Below, piece by piece: positions 41,461-51,892 of a stretch of DNA of 64,000 bases; positions within the stretch are counted from its first letter, which is position 1, and every line of letters begins with the position of its first letter. The stretch comes from SG8-41 sp963802355. Lineage in GTDB: Bacteria; Pseudomonadota; Gammaproteobacteria; Burkholderiales; SG8-41. The translations under genes and the position numbers were made by a program. The stretch covers positions 262,825 through 326,824 of the forward strand of contig CAWDIV010000014.1 in the NCBI GenBank assembly GCA_963802355.1. Reading direction: 5' to 3'. The notes below the pieces were generated by a model that saw only the letters and a program-made list of their open reading frames with translations, made no database searches and was not told where the DNA came from.

Positions 41461-42956
41461 GCTGCCGCGGGACTGGACGCCGAGGGCGTGGCGCGCGCCT
41501 TCGCGCCCGGCGATGCGTCCGAACACGGCCCCCGCCATCAGGCCCGAGCTGCCCGGATAATTGAAGTAGAAGAGCCCGCCGACCAACTCGCCGGCCGCAT
41601 AGAAGCCGGCGAGCGGCACGTCGCCGATATCGGTACGTGGGTCGACGTATCGATCTTCAGCCCGCCGAAAGTGAAAGTGATGCCGCAGCTCACCGAATAG
41701 GCTTCGAACGGCGGCTTCTCGATCGCGTTTGCCCAGTTCGACTTGTCGATCGCCAGGCCCCGTGTGCGGCGTCCGTCCTTGACGTTCGGATCGAACGGCA
41801 CGTCGCGCTTGACGCGGCGTTGTACTCGCGGACGGTTTCAAGGAACTTGCCGGATGCACGTCTTGCATGCGCGACAAGCTCTTCGAGCGTATCGGCCTGC
41901 ACTTTCGTTGTCCCCACGCAACTGTATTCCTCACGCAGCAGATGCTTGACCTGCGCATCGAAGACCTGCCAAGCGTAGCTCCCCGGCTGCTCCAGCACGA
42001 CCCGGCCGTACTTGGCATAGGTGTAGTTGCGGAAATCGGCGCCTTCGTCGACAAAGCGTTTGCCTTCGGCGTTGACCATGATGCTGAACGGATAGCCGTT
42101 GCGGCTCGCGGTGATCGGCCGATCGAGCTCGCCGAAGTCGGGCGCATAGCGCTCCCACGACACCGAGTGGCAACCCGACCACTGCCCGTAGGATTGCGCG
42201 CCGATGTCGAGTGCCATGCGGATGCCGTCGCCGGTGTTGTAGCGCGTGCCGCGCACCTTGGCCATGTCCCAGCCCGGCCCGAGATAGCGCGCCCGCCATT
42301 CGCGGTTCGCTTCGAAACCGCCGCAAGCGAGCACCACGGCGCGCGCTCGGATCTCTTCCTCTCGCCGTCGACCACGACGCGCACGCCCTCCACGCCGCCG
42401 CGCCCGCGCAGCAGCGCCATCGCCGCGCATTGTAGCGTATCGCAATGCCGATTTCTCCGCAGCGGTGTATTCGGCCTCGACCAGCCCGCGCCCGCCGCCG
42501 GTGGCATCCACGACCGTGCCGCCGAAGAACTTGAAGTTGCCTTCGTGCTTGAACGCGTAACGCCGAATCGCGGCACGAAGCGAACGCCCCTTCCATGCAG
42601 CCACTGCACCGTATCGGTGCTGCTGCTCACGACGGCTTCCGCGAGATCCGGGTCGCAATAGTACTGCGTCACGCGGCCGAGGTCGTCGAGATATTGCTCC
42701 GCCGTGTACTCACCGAAATCGGTGTTCGCGATCTCGCCCTGCGGAGAGGTCCGGCACGACGTTCTTCACTGTCCTCCACGCCGTCATGCACCATGCGGAA
42801 GCCGCCGCCGGTGAAAGGCGCTGTTGCCGCCGCGCTGCTCCTCGGGGGCACGCTCGAGCACGAGCACCTTCGCGCCTGCTCCTGCGCCGACAGCGCCGCG
42901 CAAAGCGCGGCGTTGCCGCCGCCGACGACGATCAGGTCATAGTCAGTGCTTTCCAT
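41457..42956 (-). pseudogene. FAD-dependent dehydrogenase, TcuA/fumarate-reductase-like, multiply frameshifted
   Basis: Starts MESTDYDLIVVGGGNAALCA (FAD dinucleotide motif), then SAFTGGGFRMVHDGVED-like text, QYYCDPDLAEAVVSSSTDTV, ARYLGPGWDMAKVRGTRYNT, NGYPFSIMVNAEGKRFVDEG, and the C-terminal FYAAGELVGGLFYFNYPGSS plus GLMAGAVFGRIAG. This is the flavoprotein family of fumarate reductase and tricarballylate dehydrogenase TcuA, which oxidises tricarballylate to cis-aconitate. Five or more indels. With one of them corrected the stop overlaps the next start as ATGA; as read, the frame runs on into the lyase. Confidence 0.77.
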
Positions 42957-42974
42957 AGATTCTCCGTGTGGCCG

Positions 42975-43512
42975 TCACTTCCGGGACCGGCCGGCCGCGA
43001 TCGCCGCTTCCAGCATGTAGCGCTCGCGCGCAAACTCCGGCAGCCCGCCGCACTCGTAGATCTGCTCGATCAGGGGCGGAAACTTGCGCAACCGTACGCT
43101 GCGCGCCGGTCGCGACGTTGCGCACGATGCCCTGCGGATAATCGACTTCAAGGGTTTCGCCGTCCTGCACGATACCGGTGATGCCCGGCGCAACGAAGAT
43201 CGGCATCGCCCGCGCCACGCTGTTGCGCATGAACAGCCGCGCCACGGATTCCACGATGATCGCCGCGATACCGACCTCGCGCAGCACGAGGCCCGGCCGG
43301 CTCGAGCCGCAGCCGAAATTGCGGCCGGCCACGAGAATGTCCCCGGTTTTCACCTGCTTTTGGAAACTCCGGCCGATACACTTCCATGCGTGTGCTGCTT
43401 CAGCTCGTCCATCGTCGGATAGAGGTAATACGGGATTGATCGCATCGGTCTCGACCGAATCGCCGAATTTCCACACCCGGCCGCGTGCTATGGGATTGAG
43501 ATCAAAGCTCAC
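42975..43512 (-). pseudogene. LeuD-like hydratase small subunit, frameshifted
   Basis: About 178 residues: RVWKFGDSVETDAINP, KTGDILVAGRNFGCGSSRPG (the swivelling-domain loop with the GCGSSR motif), VARLFMRNSVARAMPIFVAP, and in a second frame LIEQIYECGGLPEFARERYM. This is the small subunit of isopropylmalate-dehydratase-type enzymes, a family that includes dimethylmaleate and methylaconitate hydratases. GTG 43512 overlaps the LeuC stop by 4 bases. Three or more indels (near 43090, 43350 and 43400). Leucine synthesis is unlikely because the partners are catabolic. Confidence 0.8.
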
Positions 43513-44808
43513 CGAACACCTCCCTCGGGATTCACGATCTCACCCGCCACCGCCGCGGCTGCCACGGTGAGCGGCCCGCCGAGATAGATCTCCGCCTGCT
43601 GACGCTGCCCTTACGCCCCTTGAAGTTGCGCGTGGTCGCCGTGATGCACACTTCGCCGTCGGAGAGGAAGCCGACTTGTCGGCTGGCACATGCCGCATCC
43701 CGGCGTGATCACCTGCGCGCCGGCTTCGACCAGCGTCTCGATGTGCCCCGCTTTGAGGCACTTCCAGGTAGACCTGTTGCGATGCCGGTGAAATCAGAAA
43801 GCGCACGCCCTTCGCCACCTTGCGTCCTTCCAGCACGCGCGCGGCGATCTCGATGTCCTCGAAGCGGCCGTTGGCGCACGAGCCGATCTGCGCCTGATTG
43901 ATGCGCGTACCTGTCAACTTCGTCCGACCGGCACGACATTGCCGAACTGATGCGGCTCGCGCAACGACGAACGGCATTCTCATCCACGTTCAGACGGATT
44001 TCTTTCTCATATCAGCGTCGGCATCGGCCGCGACCGGCTCATACGGCTTATCGGTCCGCTCCGTCACGAACTCGCGCGTCACTTCGTCGCACGGGAACAT
44101 GGCAAACTTCGCGCCGACTTCCACGCCGTGCGTCGACGAGACACATGCGGCTATCAATGCGATCAAGCTGCGGGACGAGTGATCCCGCGTACTCGATGGA
44201 CATGTCTGCCCGCAAATCGTCGCCGTACTGCCCCGCGAGATACAGGATGATGTCCTTGGCGATCGGATAGTTCGGCTGCTTGCCGTCCAGTCACGACCTT
44301 GACCGACGGCGGCACCTGGAACCACAGTTCGCCGAAGAGCAGCACAAAGAACATGTCGGCCCGCGTGATGCCGGTGCCGCCGGCGTTGAGCGCGCCGTAG
44401 CTGATCGTGTGCGAATCGTTGCCGACGACGAGTTCGCCCGGACGCATGAGGCCGTAGTCGGCCATCATCTGGTGCGCGATGCCCGGCTCGGAGTCGTGGA
44501 AGCACTTGATGCCAAGCCGCTTAACCTCATGGCGGATCAGCGCATTCTTGTCGGCCTGCGCCTGGTTCAGCGTCGGCTGGTGATGGTCGAGCAGGACGTA
44601 AACACGCGGTCGCGGATCCCATACGCGCGGCAAACCTTCCTTAAACCCCGCCTCCATCGCAAGGTCGTGCATCGGCTCGGCGGCGTGGTAATGGCACATC
44701 GCGCCGTCGATGCTTCGCCTCGATGAAATCTCCCGCCCGCACCGACTCACCGGCAAGGTTGTGCCGCCTGAGAAGCTTTTCGGCCATCGTCTGGCCCGTT
44801 GTGCTCAT
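43509..44808 (-). pseudogene. LeuC-like hydratase large subunit, multiply frameshifted
   Basis: Starts MSTTGQTMAEKLLRRHNLAG. Later blocks: VYVLLDHHQPTLNQAQADKN (the DHH motif), HDSEPGIAHQMMADYGLMRP, ELVVGNDSHTISYGALNAGG, a Cys-containing CGPCFG-like region near 43700, and VAAAAVAGEIVNPEGGVR at the end. Aconitase-superfamily large subunit binding a 4Fe-4S cluster, partner of the adjacent LeuD-like protein. It begins 7 bases after the enolase-superfamily gene. Many indels, including one surplus base near 44713. Expected reaction: reversible hydration of a C4-C7 unsaturated acid. Confidence 0.8.
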
Positions 44809-44815
44809 TTCACTC

Positions 44816-45986
44816 TCACTTCACTATTTCCCGTTTGAGGATGCACCGCTCGACCGCGCGCTCGTCCACCGATATCCCCAGTCCCTGACGGTTCGGCGGC
44901 ATGACGTGCCCGTCCTTGATCACGAAATCGGTTTCCGGCACCAGCGGATCGGGTCCCAGGACGCCCAGCCCAAAGATGAATTCCGCCGCGGGCATCACGT
45001 GCCGCTCGGGAGAGCTCGCGTAGAAGTGCGCACCTGCGGCAGCTTCGAGCTGGGAAAGCACGGCAAGACCGCCCACGTTCAACTGAATGCCCGCGGCCTC
45101 CGCCACGGCCGCGATTTTCTTCGCCGCGCGCAAGCCGCCCATCTTGTAAAGTTTCACGCAGAAAACATCCACTGCGTCGGCCTTCGCGAGCGCGTAGGCA
45201 TCGCCCAGTGTCATAACCGCCTCGTCGGCCATCAGTGGGACGCCCTCGAGCGTGCGCCGTATCGCGACCATGCCCTCGATGTTCTGGCGTTTGATGGGTT
45301 GTTCCAGATAGTCGACGCGGTGCGGCGCAGCCTCGCGCACGGCGCGTATGGTGTCCGAGACCGTCCAGCCTTCGTTCGGGTCGATGCCGATGATGACGCC
45401 GGCGCCGATAGCTTTGCGCATCGCGATGAAGTTGTTCACGTCGCGCTGCCATCCACCCTTCCCACCCGCCTTGACGCACAGAACCTGGATGCCGAATTCC
45501 TTCAGGGCGCGCTCGGCATCTGCGATCATCTTCCCCGGGTCCGCCGCCATGCTCACCGACCATTCGAGCGGGATGCGGTTCTGACACAGCCCCCCAGCAG
45601 CTTGTAAACCGGCAGATTCAACGCCTTGCCGGCGGCGTCGTGCAGCGCGTGGTCGATCGCCGCGCGGGCGTTCATATTGCCGGGCAACATCCGGTCGAAC
45701 ATGCCCAGCACCGATTCGAAATCAAGCACGTCCGTGCCGATCAGTTTCGGACCATAGACGTCCTTGATCGCCCCGACCATGCTGTGCACGGTGTCGGGAA
45801 TGAAATGCCCCGGGCTGATCGGCCGGATCTGGCCATAGCCGGTCACGCCGTCGGCATGGATCTTCACCAGCACCGGCTTGCCGAGCAGCGTGCCCGATGC
45901 GCCGGTGTCGTACGGGCCGCTGGACAATTCGCGCTGCAGGCGGACGGGCAGTCGGTAACGCAGACCTCGATGCGGTCGATAGCCAC
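44816..45986 (-). CDS. Enolase-superfamily enzyme, mandelate racemase/muconate lactonizing type, frameshifted
   Basis: About 390 residues. The N-terminal cap begins VAIDRIEVCVTDCP and continues in a second frame with GTLLGKPVLVKIHADGVTGY. The barrel shows the K-x-K base pair in QVLCVKAGGKGGW, metal ligands in GIDPNEGW, DYLEQPI and LMADEAV, and the opposite Lys in FCVKLYKMGGL, the muconate-cycloisomerase subgroup pattern. Reaction: abstraction of a carboxylate alpha-proton, then cycloisomerisation, racemisation or epimerisation. Breaks near 45570 and 45950. GTG 45986 is the likely start. First enzyme of the operon after the GntR gene. Confidence 0.8.
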
Positions 45987-46006
45987 TGATGCTCCGGTCT
46001 GCGGTT

Positions 46007-46758
46007 CTAGGCTGCGGAAGTCGGGAAACAGACGCTTCAGACGCTCGCGCTGTGCGGCACGCACGTGCTGGCGCGCGGCCTCTTCCGATGCTTCGGGGTC
46101 GCGCCGCTGTATCGCCGCTACCAGTCTTGCATGTTCCTGCGCCGCCGTCTTCGCGCGGTGCGGCAGCAGCATGAGCGGCGTTCCCAGGAGACCCCGATTG
46201 AATCATTGACGGCAGCGAGGCTCTTCTCAAGATAGCGGTTGTGGGCGCCGCGGTGTATCGCTTCGTGGAAGCCGCGGTTATGCCGGGCGAGCCCCTCGAA
46301 ATCGCCCGCGAGCTCGCGTTCGCGCGCGACGAGATCAGTAAGGTCCTGCAGCTCCATGTCGGAAGCGTGTCTCGCGCACAGACGCGCAGCAGAGCCTTCG
46401 AGGATTTCCCGCATCACGTAGAGCTCCATTACCGCTTGCCGGTCGATTCCGCCACCGCCAGACCGTTGCGCGGCTCGTGCTGCAGCATGCCTTCGGCCTC
46501 GAGCCGCCGGATCGCGTCGCGCACCGGCGTGCGGCTCACGCCCAGCCACTGTGCGGCCTCGATTTCCATGATCCTGTCGCCGGGCTTTACTTGTCCCTCG
46601 CGAATCGCGTCGCGCAATCTGCGATAGGCGGTTTCCCCGCGCGAGCCGTGCGGCACTCCGTGGCGCGCTGCGACCGCAGAGCGCAGCCCCGACGCGCCGG
46701 CGGCAGCCGGTCCGTTCTCCCGTGCCTGCGTGCCGCCGCCGTTTGTTTTCGTGCGCAT
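46007..46758 (-). CDS. GntR-family regulator with FCD domain, frameshifted
   Basis: About 245 residues. N-terminal winged HTH: ETAYRRLRDAIREGQVKPGD, then VSRTPVRDAIRRLEAEGM. C-terminal FCD ligand domain: QAVMELYVMREILEGSAARL, DLVARERELAGDFEGLARHN, FHEAIHRGAHNRYLEKSLAA. Breaks near 46435 and 46170. A TAG at 46007-46009 is the likely true stop; as read, the frame runs into the next gene. FCD regulators usually repress neighbouring acid-catabolism genes and are released by the substrate. A palindrome at 46824-46833 in the divergent promoter is a good operator candidate. Confidence 0.8.
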
Positions 46759-46823
46759 TCCGGTGAGCTTTCAGGCGTCCATCGATCGCGTATTGACCTG
46801 CGGAAACTCCCTGCAATATACTT

Positions 46824-46833
46824 GTGTATACAC
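46824..46833. promoter_or_regulatory. Candidate GntR operator GTGTATACAC
   Basis: A perfect 10-bp palindrome inside ATACTTGTGTATACACGTG, in the 222-base region between the GntR gene and the divergent Bug gene. The form TTGT-N-TATACA fits operators of FadR/VanR-type GntR regulators. Inference from position and symmetry only. Confidence 0.5.
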
Positions 46834-46980
46834 GTGAATGCAACAGGCCGACTCGCGGCGGATGCCTGGGCGACACGGCTCTCTGATTCGAAGACACTCC
46901 GCTCACCCGAGATGATTCTCCGAGTGACCACGCACGCGCATCACACAAAAAGCTCCTTGGTTCGCGGGCCGCCGCGCGGG

Positions 46981-47960
46981 ATGGCGATCGATCTGCTGCG
47001 CGGGCGCGGCGCTGGGTTTCCTCGCGCATACTGCAGCGGCTGCACAGGAGGCGGCGCAGTCCTATCCGAGCAGGCCGGTGCGCTTGGTCGTCGGCCAGAG
47101 CCCCGGAGGCGCCACCGATCTCGTAGCGCGCGTGGTGGCACAGAAGCTTACCGACTCGCTCGGACAATCGGTGATCGTCGATAACCGCACCGGGGCCGCG
47201 GGCTCGGTGGGCGCCGCGCTGGTCGCAAAGAGTCTGGCCGACGGTTATACGCTGCTCGTCGTATCGAGCAGCTTTTCCGAGATCAACCCGAGTCTTTACA
47301 CGAACCTGCCGTTTCATCCGCTGAAGGATTTCACGCCGATCACCCTGATCGCGCAGGCCCCGTTTCTGCTGGTAGTCACGCCGTCCCTGCCCGCGCGCAC
47401 GGTGGGCGAGCTGATCGCTGCAGCCAGATCGAAGCCGGGTACTCTCAATTACGGTTCGGGCGGCAACGGCAGCTCCGGCCATCTGGCGGGAGAGTTGTTC
47501 AAGAACATGGCCAACATCAGCATGGTGCACGTCCCGTACAAGGGGCGCCGGGCCGGCATTGATAGACGTCATGGCGGGACAGGTCCAGCTGACTTTCGGC
47601 AGCGTGATTTCTTCGCTCACCCACGTGCGATCCGGCAAGTTGCGCGCGCTGGCGGTCACGAGTGCCCAGCGCTCGAAATCGCTGCCCGATCTGCCCACCG
47701 TGTCCGAGGCGGGAGTAGGCGGTTACCACAGCACTACCTGGTACGGCATGCTGGCGCCGGCCGGCACGCCGCCTTCCACCGTGGCGAAATTGAATTCGGA
47801 AAGCAAACACGTTCTGGGGCTGCCCGACGTGCAGCAGCGGTTTTCGGGCGATGGCGCCGAGCCGGTCGGCGACAGCCCGACTCACTTCCGGAAGTTTCTC
47901 GATGTAGAGATTGCCAAGTGGCGGACGGTCGTCAAGGCCGCCAACATCCAAGGCGACTGA
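46981..47960 (+). CDS. Bug/TctC-family SBP, two homopolymer frameshifts
   Basis: Corrected product of about 325 residues. ATG GCG ATC start at 46981, signal segment LLRGAALGFLAHTAAAAQEA once one surplus G near 47003 is removed, then LVVGQSPGGATDLVARVV, DNRTGAAGSVGAALVAKSLA and MVHVPYKG. A second surplus G (GGGG at 47542-47545) shifts into the frame LIDVMAGQVQLTFGSVISSL, which runs to the normal C-terminus VEIAKWRTVVKAANIQGD. It is divergent from the GntR-headed catabolic operon, so it is the best candidate for that operon's SBP. Confidence 0.82.
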
Positions 47961-47975
47961 CCGGCCGGGGAATCC

Positions 47976-49007
47976 TCACATCACCAGCGCCGCCCGGCCG
48001 GTGACCAGTCCCTTGTCGAGCCGCTCGTGTATCGCCTCGGCTTGCGCAAGCGGCGCTTTCTCAGTGACCAGGGGCCACAACTCCCCGCGCGCGACCAGAT
48101 CGAGTGAATCGAGCACTTCCTGGCGCGTGGCGTAGCGGCTGCCGAGGAGCTCGCCTTCCTTGCGCAGGAAGTCCGCCGGGTCGGCCGTGAACGGTTTGCT
48201 GCTGCCCGCCAGCATGACGTAGCGCCCGCCCCTGCCGAGCGCCTTCAACGCCGCTTCCTGCGTCCCGTTCGCACACACGAAATCGATCGCCACATCCACG
48301 CCTTTGCCGCCCGTCAGCTCGAGCAACTGCTCGGCGACCCGGCCGTCGGACGCGTCTACGGTCGCGTCGGCCCCCGCCTTGAGGCAGGTCTCGAACTTCG
48401 ATGCCATCACGTCCACCCCGATCACCTTGCGCGCGTGCGCCCAGCGCGCGACCTTCAGCATGTGCACGCCAAGTCCGCCGCCCGCACCGAACACGGCAAC
48501 GGTGTCATGCGGCGTCACGCGAGCCTTGCGGATAACTTTGACCGGCGTCGCGATCGCATCGCAGATGACCCCGATCTCGGCCGGATGCTTGCGCCATTCG
48601 AGCTCCGGCGGCAGCTTGATGAAGCTCCGCGCCGGCAGCTTGATGTACTCGGCGTAGCCGCCGTCAACGTCGCGCCCCACGTGGCCGCGGAGGTTGTCGC
48701 ACAGGGTTTCGCGGTTGATGCGGCACCAATGACATTGCCCGCAGGTGAGATAGTAGTAGGCGGTGACCGGGTCGCCGATTTTCAGCCCGGTGACCCCCCG
48801 CCCGATCGCCACGATCTCTGCGGTGATCTCGTGGCCGATGATGCGCGGGTAGTTGACAGGCGCGCGCCCCGCGCGCGTATGATGGATGGTCAGTCCTGCC
48901 CCGCACGCGAGCACCCGCGCTACCGCTTCGCCCGGCCCCGGGGTGGGATCGGGCACGGTTTCCAGCACGAAAGGCGTATTCGGCGCTTTCAGCACCATGG
49001 CTTTCAT
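47976..49007 (-). CDS. Zinc-dependent alcohol dehydrogenase family protein
   Basis: A 343-residue medium-chain dehydrogenase. Catalytic zinc: VLACGAGLTIHH and GHEITAEIVAIG. Structural zinc cysteines: CGQCHWCRINRETLC. NAD motif: VAVFGAGGGLGVHMLKVARW. In the first motif Gly follows the catalytic Cys and Thr is two residues further on. ATG 49007 matches the family start and has GGAGA upstream; the longer frame to 49091 does not. It converges on the Bug gene with 15 bases between stops. Substrate probably a primary or secondary alcohol. Confidence 0.87.
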   Translation of the reverse strand: MKAMVLKAPNTPFVLETVPDPTPGPGEAVARVLACGAGLTIHHTRAGRAPVNYPRIIGHEITAEIVAIGRGVTGLKIGDPVTAYYYLTCGQCHWCRINRETLCDNLRGHVGRDVDGGYAEYIKLPARSFIKLPPELEWRKHPAEIGVICDAIATPVKVIRKARVTPHDTVAVFGAGGGLGVHMLKVARWAHARKVIGVDVMASKFETCLKAGADATVDASDGRVAEQLLELTGGKGVDVAIDFVCANGTQEAALKALGRGGRYVMLAGSSKPFTADPADFLRKEGELLGSRYATRQEVLDSLDLVARGELWPLVTEKAPLAQAEAIHERLDKGLVTGRAALVM

Positions 49008-49160
49008 GGAAAATCTCCATGTTGGGATCAGAATCTTACACCAGGATCGCGGGTTTTTTTCGTCCCGCGGATCTGCAGTCAGCCCGCTCATGGACTCGGG
49101 TAATTCTTCGGCTCAAGACCCTCTCCCTCCGCGTCAACGGGTTTCGTCACGGCGTCTCTC

Positions 49161-51786
49161 TTGGCGCCGTTGCTCGCGCTCGTCCTGCTCGGCGTCCTGA
49201 CTACGGCGTACCTCTTTCAGTCCGAACGCCAGAATACACTGCTGAAGCACTTCGCGGAACGTGACTTCGCCGAGTTCAATCGATACTTCGATATCTTTCT
49301 CCAGTCTCTCGGCTCAGCACACGACTCTCTACGATCACATCACCCGCTGGGGGAGCGGCGAAGGCGGGCCGTGGCGCGACCGGGCGAAGGAGCTCCTGTC
49401 GCTGATAAATCTGACCATACACCAACTCGAGCAGGCATCCGAAGCGCTGGCAGAGCGCAGCGGACAGCCGGCTGCTGACCTGATGGTGTTGCAGAGCAAA
49501 CTGATATCGCACACGCAGGAATACCAGCGGACGGTCGGTGCGGCGGTGGTTTTCTCGGGCAATGCGAGCCGCGCTCGCGCGGCAGCCGACCTTACCGGGG
49601 CGAACGCTCAATACGCTGTCCTGAACCGCACCTTTACCGATCTGCTCGACGCACAGCACAGGACGATACGCGAGGAGATCGCAGCGCAAACGCGTCGCAG
49701 TCTGCTTACCAATCGCATCATCGCCGTGGCCGGCGTTCTGGCGCTCGTGCTGTTACTCCTGCTGTCTCAGGCATTGGCCCGGCTCCTTTCCGTTTCGCTC
49801 GAGGCGCAGGTCGACGCGCTGACCAAGCTGGGCGACGAAGCCGGCAGACCCGTCGCGGTCAAGGGCGCGCACATCGTGGAGAAGCTCGAACATGTAGTCG
49901 GGGCGTTCCGGGACGTGTTGCTGCGCCTGCACAAAGGCGAGCATGCGCTGCAGATTTCGAATGCCGAGTTAACCAAGGCCCGCGACGAGCTTGAAGCGCG
50001 CGTCCGCGAGCGCACGCGCGAGCTTTCCCATGCAAACGCCTCACTGCGCCTGTACGAGCAGGTCGTGCGCAGCACCGGCGAAGCGGTGGTCATCACCGGA
50101 CCGGACCAGGCCATTATCGAGGTCAATCCGGCCCACGAGCAGATTTCCGGACGCACGCGCGACGAAGTCATCGGCAGCCGAGCTGTATGCCGAGGCCCCG
50201 GAGCCTTCCGTCGAGGCCACCTATCGAGAGCTATGGCAGCGCGCCGGAACCGACGGTCGCTGGACCGGCGAAATCCTCGACCGGCGCAAGAACGGCGAGG
50301 CTTTTCCCCGCGTGGGCGATGATCAACGCGGTCCGCGACGAGCGCGGAGCGATACAGCACTACGTCAGCGTGACGCGCGACATCACGGCGCGCAAGCAGG
50401 TCGAGGAGCAACTTGCAGCGGCAGGCGCTTCTACGATCCGCTCACCGGATCTCGCCGAACCGCGCGCTGTTCCTCGACCGCCTCCAGCATCTCTTTCACC
50501 GCGCCAGCCGCGCGCTGCGGCAAGCCGCATGTTCGCGGTGCTGTACCTCGATCTCGATCGCTTCAAGGCCGGTCAACGACAGCCTCGGACACCAGGCGGG
50601 CGACGAGCTGCTGGTCACCACCGCGCGACCGGCTCGAACGCTGCGTGCGACCGGGCGACACCCTCGCGCGCATGGGCGGCGACGAATTCACCCTGCTGCT
50701 CGAGGAGATCAACGGCGGAAGGCGGACGCCGACCGGCGTCGCCAAGCGGATCCACGAGGACGCGTGCGGCTGCCGATCGAGGTGCGGCGGGCACGAGGGT
50801 GTTCACCAGCGTCAGCGTCGGCATCGAGCTGTCGACGCGCAGGACTGCGCGGCGCCGCGGACGATGCTGCGCAGACGCCGATGCGGCGATGTACCGGGCC
50901 AAGGCAGGCGGCCGCGCCCGCCACCAGGTGTTCGGCGGACGACATGCTACGCAGCGCGCGGTGTCGTCGCTGCGGCTCGAGACGCGATCTGCGACGCGCC
51001 CTCGAGCGGCGACGAGATCGTCCCTTACTACCAGCCGATCGTGGATTTCGACAGCGGCGCGGTGCTGGGGTTCGAGGCGCTCGCGCGCTGGCGGCACCCC
51101 AAGCTCGGGGATGCTCTGCAGCACCGAGCTCTTCGTGCCGGTCGCGGAAGAGACCGGGCTGATCGAGCCGATCGGCGGCTGGATGCTGGGCGAAGCCTGC
51201 CGGCAGGCCGCGGAATGGCAGCGCAAGCACGCCGCAGGGGTCGACGCTGCGGCATGAGCGTCAACGTCTCCACCCCGCCAGCTCTCCCAGGGCGGGGATC
51301 TGCCGCCGAAGGTCGAGCGCGTGCTACGGCGCGACAAGGCCTCGACCGCCGCGAGCACTAGACGCTCGAGATCACCGAGAGCGCGCTGATGCACGACCTC
51401 AACGCCGGCGCTCGGACAGGTACAGCGCCGTGCACGACAGGTCCGTGGGCGTCTCCGTATCACCTGGACGACTTCGGCACCGGCTACTCGTCGCTGGCGT
51501 ACCTAGCCCAGCTTCCCGGTCCACGCGCATCAAGGTCGATCGATCGTTCGTGGACAAGATCGGCAAGGACAGGGCTAACGAGCAGGTGATCACCAGCCTG
51601 CTCGACCTGGCGCGCAAGCTGAGCCTAAACGTCGTCGCAGAAGGAGTGGAGCAAGTCAACCAGCGTGAGTTCCTGGAACAGCAAGGTTGCAAGCTGGTCC
51701 AAGGCTTCTACACCGGCAAGCCGATGCCAGCCGAGGAGCTGTTCGCCTGGCTGGGGGCCGGGGCGCCGACAGGGGCCTTTGCCTAA
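49161..51786 (+). pseudogene. Membrane GGDEF/EAL protein with PAS domain, multiply frameshifted
   Basis: Order read across frames: TM helix (LLAPLLALVLLGVLTTAYLF), periplasmic sensor of about 150 residues, second TM (IIAVAGVLALVLLLLLSQAL), coiled linker, PAS (LYEQVVRSTGEAVVITGPDQ), GGDEF with intact RMGGDEFTLLLEEI preceded by an RPGD inhibitory site, and EAL with GFEALARWRHPKLG, DDFGTGYSSLAYLAQLP and VVAEGVEQVNQREFLEQQGC. At least eight indels are needed, densest at 50180-51500. Start unclear: TTG 49161 is the first codon in frame with the TM helix. It may be one intact gene in reality. Confidence 0.75.
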
Positions 51787-51800
51787 GGGGTGTCGGAAGC

Positions 51801-51821
51801 CTAAGGTGTCAGGCACCTTAG
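51801..51821. terminator. Hairpin CTAAGGTG-TCAGG-CACCTTAG
   Basis: An 8-bp perfect stem between the EAL gene and the convergent DUF4124 gene, within a run of related TAAGGTGTC words (51784-51870). No T-tract, so termination is only possible. Similar words occur at 27205-27275. Confidence 0.45.
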
Positions 51822-51892
51822 AGCTTAGGGTTCCTGACCGGACTCTTACGTCAGCCGCGCTGACACCCTTAAGTCGCGCTCCTGACGCCGGC

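Noticed and set aside
40519..42672. A genuine TcuA-lyase fusion protein
   Set aside because: The continuous frame exists only in the indel-ridden text; another frame gives a stop overlapping the lyase start as ATGA, the usual operon arrangement.
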